Source: an uncultured Mucilaginibacter sp. (GTDB taxonomy: Bacteria; Bacteroidota; Bacteroidia; Sphingobacteriales; Sphingobacteriaceae). Taken from it: a stretch of DNA of 55,936 nt. The notes below the pieces were generated by a model. It was given only the letters and a program-made list of their open reading frames with translations. It was not told the origin of the DNA and searched no databases. The DNA is taken from NCBI GenBank assembly GCA_903887275.1, contig CAISPD010000094.1:1-55936 (forward strand). The letters run 5' to 3'. Each line of letters opens with the position of its first letter. Within the stretch, counting starts at the first letter, position 1. Below are positions 8,221-16,173 of this stretch, piece after piece. The position numbers were made by a program, and so were the translations under genes.

Positions 8221-8301
8221 AAACAGAAACTGGCTTTAGCACTTTTTTACGTGGTTGCAATCGTGCTTCCGTTATCTGGCAGCAATCAAATCAGTCCACT
8301 T
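8221..8301 (-). promoter_or_regulatory. Probable SAM-II (SAM-alpha) riboswitch upstream of metK
   Basis: Read on the minus strand: GTGG (8299-8296), TGATTTGA just after, TTGCAACCACGT (8260-8249), an A-rich linker, then GCTAAAGCCAG (8240-8230). GTGG pairs with CCAC to form P1. UGAUUU, UUGCAnCCACGU and GCUAAA are the conserved blocks I know from SAM-II aptamers, in the right order. The pseudoknot helix may be AACGGAAGC (8273-8265) with GTTTCTGTT (8230-8222; 9 pairs, two G-U). Between the L1 block and TTGCAA lie about 24 bases able to form a small hairpin (TGCTGCC with GGAAGCA), more than in the classic aptamer. The aptamer begins at the predicted transcription start and ends ~57 bases before the metK ATG, where SAM binding would reduce MetK synthesis. 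Confidence 0.8.
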
Positions 8302-8309
8302 TCAATCGT

Positions 8310-8317
8310 CAAAAATA
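8310..8317 (-). promoter_or_regulatory. metK promoter -7 box
   Basis: TATTTTTG on the minus strand, an exact match to the Bacteroidota -7 consensus TAnnTTTG. It places transcription start around 8303-8306, at the base of the riboswitch P1 helix. No clear -33 TTTG at the standard spacing. Confidence 0.55.
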
Positions 8318-8349
8318 AAACAATTTTTCACAAAGCCGAAAATAGGGTT

Positions 8350-8357
8350 TACTTTTG
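8350..8357 (+). promoter_or_regulatory. Promoter -7 box of the diacylglycerol-kinase-like gene
   Basis: TACTTTTG, exact TAnnTTTG match, 19 bp upstream of the TTG start at 8377. It forms a compact divergent pair with the metK promoter. Confidence 0.5.
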
Positions 8358-8376
8358 ACCGACAAAATACAAATGC

Positions 8377-9306
8377 TTGAAAAGTAAAGCGCTATTCATT
8401 ATAAACCCGATATCGGGAGGGAAAAACAAGGATAATGTTCCTGAGCTGATCGGAAGTAACCTGAATGCTGATCTTTTTGAGCCCACCATTGTTTTCACCA
8501 ACAGAGCGTTTCACGGTCATAAACTTGCCAAAAACGGGCTGGGTCAATATGACTATATTATTGCGGTTGGCGGCGATGGAACCGTTAATGAGATTGCTTC
8601 GGCTGTAGCCGGAACTGATACTATCCTTGGTGTATTGCCTTTCGGTTCGGGCAATGGACTTGCGCGTTTTCTGGGCCTGCCTATGGATACGGCCAAAGCT
8701 ATTCAGGCTTTGAACGAGCAAAGGGTTGCTACTATTGACGGAGCTAAGCTAAACCGGCAATGGTTTTTTAATATGGCAGGTATGGGTTTTGATGCCCATA
8801 TAGCCGAAGTGTTTTCGCATGATAAAACACGTGGGTTTGCTGCCTATATCAAATCCTCGCTGCGCGAAGTACTAAACTATAAGCCAGATATATACCAGAT
8901 TGAAATTGATGGGGTAAGTTACGAACGCAAAGCATTTATGCTGAGCTTTGCCAATTCATCGCAATATGGCAACAATGCCCACGTGTCGCCGGCAGCTTCG
9001 GTGCAGGATGGTTTGCTGGATGTTTGCATTATTAAGCCCTTTCCATTATACCTGTTTCCTGCCCTCGGCCTGCGCATGTTTTTGAAGACAGCCGACAAAT
9101 CGCGATTTGTTGAGATCATCAAGGGTAAAAACGTTATCATTAAAAGATCCGGTGATGGTCCGGTGCATTTGGATGGCGAGCCACAGATCATGGGCGATTC
9201 CGCCGAGATCAGTATCATACCTTCGGCGCTGAAGATCATTGCCGGACAATCATTCAGCGATATTAAACCCGAAATACCATTTTCGGCATTGATCAACGAT
9301 AAATAG
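8377..9306 (+). CDS. Diacylglycerol/lipid kinase family protein (DgkB/YegS-like)
   Basis: A 309-residue lipid kinase. The catalytic domain opens with KALFIINPISGG and carries the ATP-binding GGDGT motif (65-69), followed by GVLPFGSGNGLARFLGLP. The C-terminal half contains the DGLLDVCIIKP and HLDGEPQ motifs of the DgkB/YegS/sphingosine-kinase fold. It probably phosphorylates diacylglycerol or a related lipid on the inner face of the membrane; the substrate is not resolved. The start is TTG, because the ATG two bases earlier is out of frame and no in-frame ATG precedes the conserved KALFIINP. The SUI1 gene follows 3 bp after the stop. Confidence 0.9.
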   Translation: MKSKALFIINPISGGKNKDNVPELIGSNLNADLFEPTIVFTNRAFHGHKLAKNGLGQYDYIIAVGGDGTVNEIASAVAGTDTILGVLPFGSGNGLARFLGLPMDTAKAIQALNEQRVATIDGAKLNRQWFFNMAGMGFDAHIAEVFSHDKTRGFAAYIKSSLREVLNYKPDIYQIEIDGVSYERKAFMLSFANSSQYGNNAHVSPAASVQDGLLDVCIIKPFPLYLFPALGLRMFLKTADKSRFVEIIKGKNVIIKRSGDGPVHLDGEPQIMGDSAEISIIPSALKIIAGQSFSDIKPEIPFSALINDK

Positions 9307-9309
9307 CGC

Positions 9310-9657
9310 ATGGCAAGTAAAAAGAAACTTAATGATTTCTCACAGATTGTTTATTCTACCGATCCTGAATATCAATACCAGGGCGATACGGGTTTTGCCG
9401 CATCTACCCTTGCTCCGCAACATCAAAATCTAAAAATTTATCTCGACCGGCGAGGGGGAGGAAAACTCACCACCCGGGTAAGCGACTTTATTGGTAAAGA
9501 TGCCGACCTGGAAGCTTTGGGAAAAGTACTAAAATCAAAGTGCGGCGTAGGGGGGACCGTTAAAAATGGCGAGATTTTGATCCAGGGCGATTTCCGGGAA
9601 AGGGTGCTCAGCCTGTTACTCGCGGATGGCTATAAGGCCAAAAAGGCTGGTGGTTAA
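9310..9657 (+). CDS. SUI1/eIF1-like translation initiation factor (YciH family)
   Basis: A 115-residue protein with the SUI1 fold. The core [20 protein letters not shown] and [30 protein letters not shown] match bacterial YciH homologues of eukaryotic eIF1. In E. coli YciH influences initiation fidelity at the 30S subunit; the role here is assumed similar. It follows the lipid kinase gene by 3 bp, so it is probably co-transcribed, although the functions are unrelated. Confidence 0.9.
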   Translation: MASKKKLNDFSQIVYSTDPEYQYQGDTGFAASTLAPQHQNLKIYLDRRGGGKLTTRVSDFIGKDADLEALGKVLKSKCGVGGTVKNGEILIQGDFRERVLSLLLADGYKAKKAGG

Positions 9658-9676
9658 TTTTGTGTTAACACCTTCA

Positions 9677-9937
9677 TTAATGTAAAGACTGGCTATTATT
9701 TTGTTCGCTCAGTACATTATTCAAAACGGTGTGTCCGCCAACAAGCTGATTTTTAGATGCCGGATTCCAGTTAACCTGTTTGTTATATAACGATATAAAA
9801 CATAAAAGCAGGTTTAAAACATACCAGTATAGCTTGATTAACAAATAGTTACCGCTAGTTGAAAGGTAATTAAGCTGTCGAAGTAACACTTTTTTTGCAG
9901 CCTTGCGCTTGTTATTATCAAAAAATATAGTTTTCAT
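9677..9937 (-). CDS. Possible small hypothetical protein
   Basis: Starting at MKTIFFDNN the frame codes 86 residues: a basic N-terminus (NKRKAAKKVLLRQL), a hydrophobic segment (LLIKLYWYVLNLLLCFISLY) and a polar tail. I recognise no family, and there is no good -7 box upstream. A chance frame in AT-rich DNA is at least as likely. An alternative start lies at 9964. Confidence 0.25.
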   Translation of the reverse strand: MKTIFFDNNKRKAAKKVLLRQLNYLSTSGNYLLIKLYWYVLNLLLCFISLYNKQVNWNPASKNQLVGGHTVLNNVLSEQNNSQSLH

Positions 9938-10073
9938 TGTAAAAAATTGTCGGTAAAAGGGCAATTTTTTTGTTTAACAACGTTGGTGTATTTCATTTAC
10001 ATGCGAAAACCAACATTTGCATTAAATAATCATAAAGAATAGAACAAAAAGTTTTTTTATATCATTTAAATTC

Positions 10074-10081
10074 TAATTTTG
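10074..10081 (+). promoter_or_regulatory. Promoter -7 box for exbB
   Basis: TAATTTTG, exact TAnnTTTG match, 70 bp before the exbB ATG. A T-run (10052-10058) sits roughly at the -33 distance. It would drive the whole exbB-to-TPR block. Confidence 0.5.
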
Positions 10082-10150
10082 TTATCCGCTTTTTACCCAG
10101 CACATTAATTAACTTATATTATAAACAAAAACTAAACAAAATCTAAAGTA

Positions 10151-10987
10151 ATGGCAACCGCACCAACAAAACCAGCTGCTCCTGTTAAAAAAGAAAGTTC
10201 AGGCGCATCGAGCATTTTTGCACTTCTGACTATTCCTATCTGCCTTGTAGTGGCAGTATTAATTTTCCTTTTCATCCTTGGTGATTCAAGCCACTACGCA
10301 GGTGGTGATGTTGAACACGGTAACCCACAAGACGTTTTCGGAACTGTACACAGAGGTGGTCCGATCGTTCCGGTGATCATGTCTTTTGTATTAATGGTAA
10401 TTGTTTTCTCTATTGAAAGAGCTATCGTTATCGGCCGTGCTTCTGGCTCTGGCAGTGTTGATGCTTTCGTTAGAAAGATCACTTCATTATTAAATGCAGG
10501 TAATATCGATGGCGCCAGCGCTGAATGCGACAAACAAAAAGGCTCTGTTGCTAACGTTATCAAATCAGGTTTGAAAAAGTACCGTGAAATGGAAGCTGAT
10601 GGTACTTTGACCATCGATCAGAAAACTATGGCAATCCAGAAAGACATTGAAGAAGCAACTGCTTTGGAAATGCCTATGCTTGAGCAAAACCTTACCATCA
10701 TTGCAACCCTGGTATCTATCGGTACATTGATGGGTCTGTTAGGTACTGTGGTAGGTATGATCCGTGCATTCGCAACTTTGGCTGCATCTGGCGCTCCTAA
10801 CACTTCCGAACTGTCTTCTAGTATCTCTGAAGCGTTGATCAACACTGCTTTGGGTATCACTACTTCGGCTTCTTCAATCATCCTGTATAACTTCTTTACA
10901 TCGAAAATTGACAAGCTGACTTACGCTATTGACGAAACTGGTTTCAGCATCGTACAAACGTTTGCTACACACGCCAAGAAAGCATAA
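10151..10987 (+). CDS. exbB: ExbB/TolQ/MotA-family proton channel
   Basis: A 278-residue inner-membrane protein, the proton-channel half of the TonB energiser. Three hydrophobic segments are seen: near residues 22-46 (FALLTIPICLVVAVLIFLFIL), ~72-92 (PIVPVIMSFVLMVIVFSIERA), and a C-terminal pair around LTIIATLVSIGTLMGLLGTVVGMIRAF and ALINTALGITTSASSIILYNFF. 'GLLGTVVGMI' and 'AL.nTalGi' are the diagnostic ExbB/TolQ motifs. First gene of a cluster with two ExbD and one TonB; the next gene starts 98 bp later. Confidence 0.95.
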   Translation: MATAPTKPAAPVKKESSGASSIFALLTIPICLVVAVLIFLFILGDSSHYAGGDVEHGNPQDVFGTVHRGGPIVPVIMSFVLMVIVFSIERAIVIGRASGSGSVDAFVRKITSLLNAGNIDGASAECDKQKGSVANVIKSGLKKYREMEADGTLTIDQKTMAIQKDIEEATALEMPMLEQNLTIIATLVSIGTLMGLLGTVVGMIRAFATLAASGAPNTSELSSSISEALINTALGITTSASSIILYNFFTSKIDKLTYAIDETGFSIVQTFATHAKKA

Positions 10988-11085
10988 AAATACTTTAGTG
11001 CTATGTTTTTCGCCACCTGTCAAAGGGCAGGGGCGAAGGAATAAACGACTTTAATACACTAAGATATTTTTTAAAATTTTCAATT

Positions 11086-11694
11086 ATGGCAAGGATAAAA
11101 GTTCCAAGGAAAAGTACAGCAATGGATATGACGGCTATGTGCGACGTGGCCTTCCTCCTGCTTACCTTTTTCATATTAACAGCAAAACTGCGACAGGAAG
11201 ATCCGCTGCACGTTGATGTACCACCATCAACTACGGTTATTCCGTTGCCCGATGATAACGTTGCGACTCTTTCAGTGGGTAAAGGCAAGATATTCTTCGG
11301 AATTGAAGGCACCGCAGTTCGTGAGGCCCTGCTTGACGAAATGGGAAAGAAATACAATATTCCTTTCACAGCTGCTGAAAAGAAACGTTTCTCTGTTATT
11401 CCAACGTTTGGCGTGCCTATTGCGCAGCTGCAACAATATATCGCATTGGACGAAGAAAAAAGAAAAGCCTTCCCGCAGTCTGGGATACCTGTTGATACAA
11501 CCATCAATAATGAGTTGACCAGCTGGATCTATGAGGCCCGTTTGGTTACCAAGAGTTTGAACAATAAAGACTTAAGGTTTGCAATCAAAGGTGATGCACG
11601 GGAGGAATACCCAGCCTATAAAAAGGTGGTTGACGTTCTTCAGAAGCAGGCGATCAATAAATTCGATTTAATTACATCGCTTAAAACCAAATAA
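11086..11694 (+). CDS. exbD: ExbD-family biopolymer transporter (first copy)
   Basis: A 202-residue protein with a short basic cytoplasmic start (MARIKVPRKSTAMDMTAMCDVAF), a single transmembrane helix (FLLLTFFILTAKL) and a periplasmic domain. The conserved Asp before the helix (MTAMCDVAFLLLTFF, D21) is the proton-carrying residue of ExbD/TolR. The periplasmic part is longer than E. coli ExbD (~140 residues), with an insert around residues 85-145, common in Bacteroidota. Paired with a second ExbD 6 bp downstream; the two may form a heterodimeric stator partner, which is inference. Confidence 0.93.
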   Translation: MARIKVPRKSTAMDMTAMCDVAFLLLTFFILTAKLRQEDPLHVDVPPSTTVIPLPDDNVATLSVGKGKIFFGIEGTAVREALLDEMGKKYNIPFTAAEKKRFSVIPTFGVPIAQLQQYIALDEEKRKAFPQSGIPVDTTINNELTSWIYEARLVTKSLNNKDLRFAIKGDAREEYPAYKKVVDVLQKQAINKFDLITSLKTK

Positions 11695-11700
11695 AATACC

Positions 11701-12237
11701 ATGGCAGAATTAGATACCTCCGGGGGCGGGAAAAAAGGCGGGAAAATCAGGAGTAAGAAAGCGTCGACACGTATTGACCTTACGGCAATGGTTGACCTTG
11801 CGTTTTTACTTATCACCTTCTTTATAATGACCACCACCCTAGCCAAGCCTAAGGCGATGGACATGTTTATGCCCGATAAATCAAAACCAGAAGTTCAATT
11901 ACCAGTTCCGGAAACAAGGACAATGACCCTGTGGCTCGGTTCAAACAGTAAAATTGAATGGTTTGTAGGTAAACCGGGAGGCTCAAGGCCGACAATTGAT
12001 AATTTCGGCAAAGATGGCATCCGCAAGACTTTGGTAGAACAAAATAAAAAAATCGAAGAGACTCACCAGGGACCAGACAATTTTATGATCGTTCTGGTTA
12101 AACCAAGTGACAAATCGACCTATAAAGATTTTGTGAATATCATTGACGAGATCAACATTGCTGGCATCAAAAGTTACGGCGTAGTGGACATTACTCCAGG
12201 CGAAGTAGCTCAATTGAAAAAAGACGGCAATTATTAA
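11701..12237 (+). CDS. exbD: ExbD-family biopolymer transporter (second copy)
   Basis: A 178-residue paralogue of the preceding protein. A Gly/Lys-rich cytoplasmic start (SGGGKKGGKIRSKKAST) precedes IDLTAMVDLAFLLITFFIMTT, which holds the functional Asp and the only transmembrane helix. The periplasmic domain ends in a typical ExbD beta-alpha region (KDFVNIIDEINIAGIKSYGVVDITP). It starts 6 bp after the first exbD. Two unlike ExbD proteins with one ExbB is a recurring Bacteroidota arrangement. Confidence 0.93.
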   Translation: MAELDTSGGGKKGGKIRSKKASTRIDLTAMVDLAFLLITFFIMTTTLAKPKAMDMFMPDKSKPEVQLPVPETRTMTLWLGSNSKIEWFVGKPGGSRPTIDNFGKDGIRKTLVEQNKKIEETHQGPDNFMIVLVKPSDKSTYKDFVNIIDEINIAGIKSYGVVDITPGEVAQLKKDGNY

Positions 12238-12270
12238 TTAATTAACATAACATTAAAGCCTTAAAAGAAG

Positions 12271-13095
12271 ATGTTAGGACAAAAATTGGACATTCTGAAA
12301 CAGGAATGGATTGATGTGATCTTCACGGATAGGAATAAAAGCTATGGGGCTTATGACTTAAGAAAGCAGAACCCCAAAAACACCAGCAAAGCGCTCTTAA
12401 TTGGTGTGTTGGCGTTCGCTTTTGCTATTTCCCTTCCTACGATTATCAATATTATCACAGGCCTGATTCCAAAGGCAGAGGATAAAGTAAAAATTGTGCC
12501 GGTAGTGTTACAACCACCACCGCCACTCAATAAACAAAAACCACCTCCGCCACCACCGGAACCACCGAAACCAAAGATTGACCAGGTTAAGTTCCCTCCT
12601 CCGGTTGTGAAACCAGATAACGAGGTGAAAGAACAACCACCAACGGTTAAAGAATTGGAAGTAGCTGACCCGGGCCAGAAAAACATTAAGGGTGACCCTA
12701 ATGCCGACATTAAAATTGATGAACCGGTAGGTAACTCTGATGTTAAACAAGTTACGGAAGAAGATCCGAACAAGATATTTACCTCTGTGGAGCAAAGCCC
12801 TGAATTTCCGGGCGGTGAAGCTGCTTTTGGTAAATACTTACTGAAAAATGTGCGTTATCCTGCTATTGCAAAAGAAAATAACGTGCAGGGAAAAGTATTC
12901 CTGAATTTCGTGGTTGAGAAAGACGGCTCTGTTACTGATATCAAAGTTGTTCGTGGTATAGGAAGTGGTTGCGACGATGAAGCAATTCGTGTGTTGAAAA
13001 ACTCTCCTCACTGGAAACCTGGTATTCAGAACGGTCGCGCGGTTCGTGTATATTATACCGTTCCGATCTCGTTTGCGTTAGCACAAGAAGAATAG
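12271..13095 (+). CDS. tonB: TonB energy-transducing protein
   Basis: A 274-residue protein spanning inner membrane and periplasm. A ~40-residue cytoplasmic head (RNKSYGAYDLRKQNP, conserved in Bacteroidota TonB) precedes one transmembrane helix (residues ~41-65). A proline-rich stretch (about 82-120) bridges the periplasm, and the C-terminal TonB domain covers ~180-272 (FPGGEAAFGKYLLKNVRYP, GKVFLNFVVEKDGSV, RVYYTVPISF). It passes ExbB/ExbD energy to TonB-dependent outer-membrane receptors. Such receptors (SusC-like) are not in this window. Confidence 0.96.
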   Translation: MLGQKLDILKQEWIDVIFTDRNKSYGAYDLRKQNPKNTSKALLIGVLAFAFAISLPTIINIITGLIPKAEDKVKIVPVVLQPPPPLNKQKPPPPPPEPPKPKIDQVKFPPPVVKPDNEVKEQPPTVKELEVADPGQKNIKGDPNADIKIDEPVGNSDVKQVTEEDPNKIFTSVEQSPEFPGGEAAFGKYLLKNVRYPAIAKENNVQGKVFLNFVVEKDGSVTDIKVVRGIGSGCDDEAIRVLKNSPHWKPGIQNGRAVRVYYTVPISFALAQEE

Positions 13096-13103
13096 TAAGA
13101 TCA

Positions 13104-13340
13104 ATGTCTTATAAATTCAGATTTAAACAAAAATCGCTCATCGGGCGGTTTTTGTTTATTTTGGGCTTCGTCACCTTTTTGGCTTGCGCCACACTGGGCC
13201 TGATGTTTATTTTGGGAGACGAACTGTTTTCGCAATTGAATTTAACTCACAACGTAAGAGTTACCATTGGAGCCTTACTGTTAATTTACGCTGCGCTTCG
13301 TTTTTCACGTTTATTTAGAACCGAACCGGATGAGGAGTAA
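13104..13340 (+). CDS. Small two-helix membrane protein in the TonB cluster
   Basis: A 78-residue protein with a basic start (MSYKFRFKQKSLIGR), two hydrophobic helices (FLFILGFVTFLACATLGLMFIL and VTIGALLLIYAALRFSRLF) and an acidic tail. No named family recognised. It starts 8 bp after tonB and overlaps the next gene by 11 bp, so it is part of the operon. A plausible accessory factor of the ExbB/ExbD/TonB assembly, by position only. Confidence 0.8.
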   Translation: MSYKFRFKQKSLIGRFLFILGFVTFLACATLGLMFILGDELFSQLNLTHNVRVTIGALLLIYAALRFSRLFRTEPDEE

Positions 13341-14253
13341 TTGGAAGATAGTTTTGATATTGTTTGCGGCGTTTTTAATGCTGCAAAATTGCAAACGTAA
13401 TACGTCGGCAAAAAACTATAACGATACCTATAACTCGGGCACGATAGCAACTGTTGCCGATGAATCATTTGCACCAATTGTAGATGCCGAACTTTACATT
13501 TTCAAGAATGATAATCCAAAGGCAAGTCCAACAGTAACCTATCGTACTGAGACTGATGCGTTGCGGCTATTATTAAACGACAGTTTACGTTTTGCATTTT
13601 TATCGCGCGAGCCTAACGCTGACGAGCGTGCCTTGTTTGCCAAACGTAATTTGCCGGTTGTAACCCGGCAGTTTGCTATCGATGCAGTAGCTATCATCGT
13701 TAACCTTGCTTCTGCAGATACTGCTATAACTGTAGACGAGATCAAAAAGATGCTGACGGGCCAGGCTAAAAGTGATAGGAGTATTGTTTTTGATAACCCT
13801 AATTCGAGTCTGGTACGTTATTTGAAGGATTTTTCAGGCGTTTCAACATTCAAGCAAAAGAATGTTTATGCCTTGAAGTCAAATGAAGAAGTAATTAAAT
13901 ATGTGGGTCAGCATCCTGAAGCGATAGGCATTACCGGATTCAGCTGGATAGATGATCCCGGTAAGGAATATGCAGATGCCGCAGCCAAAGTAAGGGTATT
14001 GGCTGTGAAAGATGAACATAGTAAAACGGCTCCGGCGCAGTATTTTCGGCCTTCACAAACTACGCTTTATTTGAAACAATATCCTTTGCAGCGTAGTTTA
14101 TACCTGGTGAATTGTACAGGTAGAAAAGGACTTGGCACGGGGCTTGAGTTGTTTATAGAAGGAGATAAAGGACAACGTATTATTCTAAGATCTGGATTAT
14201 TGCCCACTTTGATCCCGGAACGGAATATTATGATACACAGTAATAAACTATAA
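13330..14253 (+). CDS. PstS-like substrate-binding lipoprotein
   Basis: A 307-residue lipoprotein: hydrophobic signal (KIVLILFAAFLMLQNC) with lipobox Cys at residue ~21, then a periplasmic-binding-protein fold of the PstS/PBP-like type (SGTIATVADESFAPIVDAEL, FAFLSREPNADE, AIDAVAIIVNLAS, TVDEIKKMLTGQ, GITGFSWIDDP). No PstC/A/B transporter genes are nearby, so phosphate ABC uptake is doubtful. It is embedded between TonB and a TPR protein, an arrangement I associate with Bacteroidota TonB clusters. The start overlaps the preceding gene by 11 bp. Confidence 0.85.
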   Translation: MRSNWKIVLILFAAFLMLQNCKRNTSAKNYNDTYNSGTIATVADESFAPIVDAELYIFKNDNPKASPTVTYRTETDALRLLLNDSLRFAFLSREPNADERALFAKRNLPVVTRQFAIDAVAIIVNLASADTAITVDEIKKMLTGQAKSDRSIVFDNPNSSLVRYLKDFSGVSTFKQKNVYALKSNEEVIKYVGQHPEAIGITGFSWIDDPGKEYADAAAKVRVLAVKDEHSKTAPAQYFRPSQTTLYLKQYPLQRSLYLVNCTGRKGLGTGLELFIEGDKGQRIILRSGLLPTLIPERNIMIHSNKL

Positions 14254-14347
14254 TTTGATATACCGATTACAAACCGAACTAAACTTTTAACAGTATTGAA
14301 CATCAATAGGATAATGGTACAGTTCAGCCAAAACAAAAATTATTAAG

Positions 14348-16102
14348 ATGAAAATGATCAATAAAATTGCAGCAGCCGGTTTAGGCCTGGCGTTGATGGG
14401 CTCATCTGCTTTTGCGCAAAGTCTTGCCGATGCTAAAAAAGCTATTGATGCAGAACAATTTCAGAAAGCCAAGTCTGTTCTGAAAAACCTGGTGACCACT
14501 GAGGCTACCAAGGATGAAAATTACTTTTATCTGGGGTGGGTATATATCAAACAAGATTATCCCGATTCAGCTAAGGCTGTTTTCCTGAAAGGCTTGAATG
14601 TAAATGCTAACTCAGCCTTGAATCAGGCAGGCCTGGGTATTGTAGCTAAATTAGATAAAGATCCGGCTGGTGCTGCTGCCAATTTTGCAAAAGCAATCAC
14701 ACTCGCCGGAAAAGATAGTAAGCCATTTGTGTATATCGGTAAAGGCTATTTACTGCCGGATGCCAGTGGCAAGGTATCACCAGCTGATGCTAATGCTGCA
14801 TTGGATGTATTAAATAAAGGTGTAATAGCAAGTGCAGTTAAATCGAAAGATAAAAATGCGCCGCCAGCTTCTAATGATCCTGAATTATACAGTACCCGAG
14901 GTGAAGCCAACCGCTTGTTGTTACAAGCCAGCCCCGCTTATACCGATCTGTCGACCGCACAAACCCTCGATCCAAGATCGCCGGGCGTATATGTTGCTCT
15001 GGGAGTACTTTGGAAATATGCCGATAACTTTGATGGTGCAGTAGAGCAGTTTCAGAAAGCGTTGGCTATTGATCCTAATTATGGTCCTGCTTATCGCGAA
15101 TGGGCTGAAACTGGTCTTCGTGAAGCGCAGACTGTGCCTTCAAAGGCATCAGCCAAAGTGAAAGAAGCAGCAGATCACTACAAAAAATACATCTCGTTAA
15201 CAGATGCTTCGGCTGAATCAGAAATGCGCTATGCCGACTTCCTGATCAACGCAGGTGATTATCAAACACTGGCTCAGGTTACTTCAGATCTGACCAAAAC
15301 ATCAAATGCCAACTTACGCGCATACCGTTACCTGATGTTTGCTGATTATGAGAATAAAGACTTCGCAGGTGCAATTGCAGCTGGTAATAACTGGTTTACC
15401 AAAGCTGATCCGAAACGTATCATCCCGCGTGACTATGTTTACCTGGGTCGCGCTGAAATTGGCGGAGGTCAGGACTCGGTAGGTATTTTAAACCTGCGCA
15501 AAGCATTGCAATTAGATAGCTCGCAGACCGATTTGTACGGCGAAATTGCGAAAACGCTGTTTACTAAAGATCATAAATATGTTGAAGCAACAGAAGCTTA
15601 CAAACAACTATTGGCAAAGGGTACAAAAGTTAAATTGACCGACCGCTTGTATTTGGGTCTGAGCTATTACTACACTTTCCTTGGCCAATATGCCAGCAAG
15701 AATAAAGATATCGCCGCTAAAGCTGATACTTCATTGCTGACCAAGGCTGATTCAGAGTTTAGCTATGTTGCTCAAAAAGCAGCTCCGAATATCCCGGGCG
15801 ATGTTTTGCTCTATCGCGCCCGTTCAAATGATTATAAGGAAGCGGATCGTAATAATATCAAAGGCCTGGCAAAACCTTATTATGAGAAATATATTGAGAT
15901 CATAGTTGCCAAAGGCACACCGGATGATGCTACAAAAACTAAATTGTTAGAAGCCTACGATTACCTCGGCGCTTACTATGAATTCAAGGAAAAGGATGAC
16001 GCCAAAGCAGCTGATAATTATGGCAAGGCAAGGGATCTGGATCCGAACAATAAGGGCGCACTCGATTACTTTAAACGTAAGGGTGGTGCCAAAACCAAAT
16101 AA
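14348..16102 (+). CDS. Secreted tetratricopeptide-repeat protein
   Basis: A 584-residue protein with a signal peptide (MKMINKIAAAGLGLALMGSSAFA, cleavage near residue 23). Multiple TPR helices follow, for example AKSVLKNLVTTEATKDENYFYLGWVYIKQ, GAVEQFQKALAIDPNYGPAYREWAE and NYGKARDLDPNNKGALDYFKR. TPRs mediate protein-protein contacts in the periplasm. As last gene of the TonB cluster, just before a strong terminator, it may organise the energiser or bind its partners; that is inference. Confidence 0.85.
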   Translation: MKMINKIAAAGLGLALMGSSAFAQSLADAKKAIDAEQFQKAKSVLKNLVTTEATKDENYFYLGWVYIKQDYPDSAKAVFLKGLNVNANSALNQAGLGIVAKLDKDPAGAAANFAKAITLAGKDSKPFVYIGKGYLLPDASGKVSPADANAALDVLNKGVIASAVKSKDKNAPPASNDPELYSTRGEANRLLLQASPAYTDLSTAQTLDPRSPGVYVALGVLWKYADNFDGAVEQFQKALAIDPNYGPAYREWAETGLREAQTVPSKASAKVKEAADHYKKYISLTDASAESEMRYADFLINAGDYQTLAQVTSDLTKTSNANLRAYRYLMFADYENKDFAGAIAAGNNWFTKADPKRIIPRDYVYLGRAEIGGGQDSVGILNLRKALQLDSSQTDLYGEIAKTLFTKDHKYVEATEAYKQLLAKGTKVKLTDRLYLGLSYYYTFLGQYASKNKDIAAKADTSLLTKADSEFSYVAQKAAPNIPGDVLLYRARSNDYKEADRNNIKGLAKPYYEKYIEIIVAKGTPDDATKTKLLEAYDYLGAYYEFKEKDDAKAADNYGKARDLDPNNKGALDYFKRKGGAKTK

Positions 16103-16120
16103 AGCATTTTCAATTCGCAT

Positions 16121-16146
16121 AAAAAGCCCCGCAAGGGGCTTTTTTA
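16121..16146 (+). terminator. Strong intrinsic terminator of the exbB-tonB-TPR block
   Basis: AAAAAGCCCC (16121-16130), GCAA loop, then GGGGCTTTTTT: a GC-rich stem with flanking A and T runs, usable in both directions. It lies only 15 bp upstream of the nuoA promoter box. Confidence 0.9.
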
Positions 16147-16161
16147 TTGTTAAAGCCTTAG

Positions 16162-16169
16162 TATATTTG
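16162..16169 (+). promoter_or_regulatory. nuoA promoter -7 box, almost touching the start codon
   Basis: TATATTTG, exact TAnnTTTG match, followed by only CAGC before the nuoA ATG at 16174. If used, the transcript would have an extremely short leader or none. Confidence 0.5.
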
Positions 16170-16173
16170 CAGC

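Larger units (their letters stand above)
9658..10150. other. Long AT-rich intergenic region before exbB
   Basis: About 490 bp. It contains one weak minus-strand reading frame (9677-9937, listed separately) and the exbB promoter region near its right end. No terminator with a clear stem, repeat or RNA structure was found. Confidence 0.6.

Noticed and set aside
8165-8260. Upstream extension of metK by 32 codons
   Set aside because: It lies in the riboswitch leader, has no similarity to MetK, and the standard start [10 protein letters not shown] is at 8164.
11001-11507. 168-codon antisense frame opposite the first exbD
   Set aside because: Shadow of a conserved gene in another frame.
12528-12570. 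CCACCN tandem pattern considered as a DNA repeat
   Set aside because: It is the codon run for the TonB polyproline linker, not an independent repeat.
12351-12795. Antisense reading frames opposite tonB (Gly- or Trp/Arg-rich)
   Set aside because: They are the complement of the proline-rich TonB linker; composition explains their openness.
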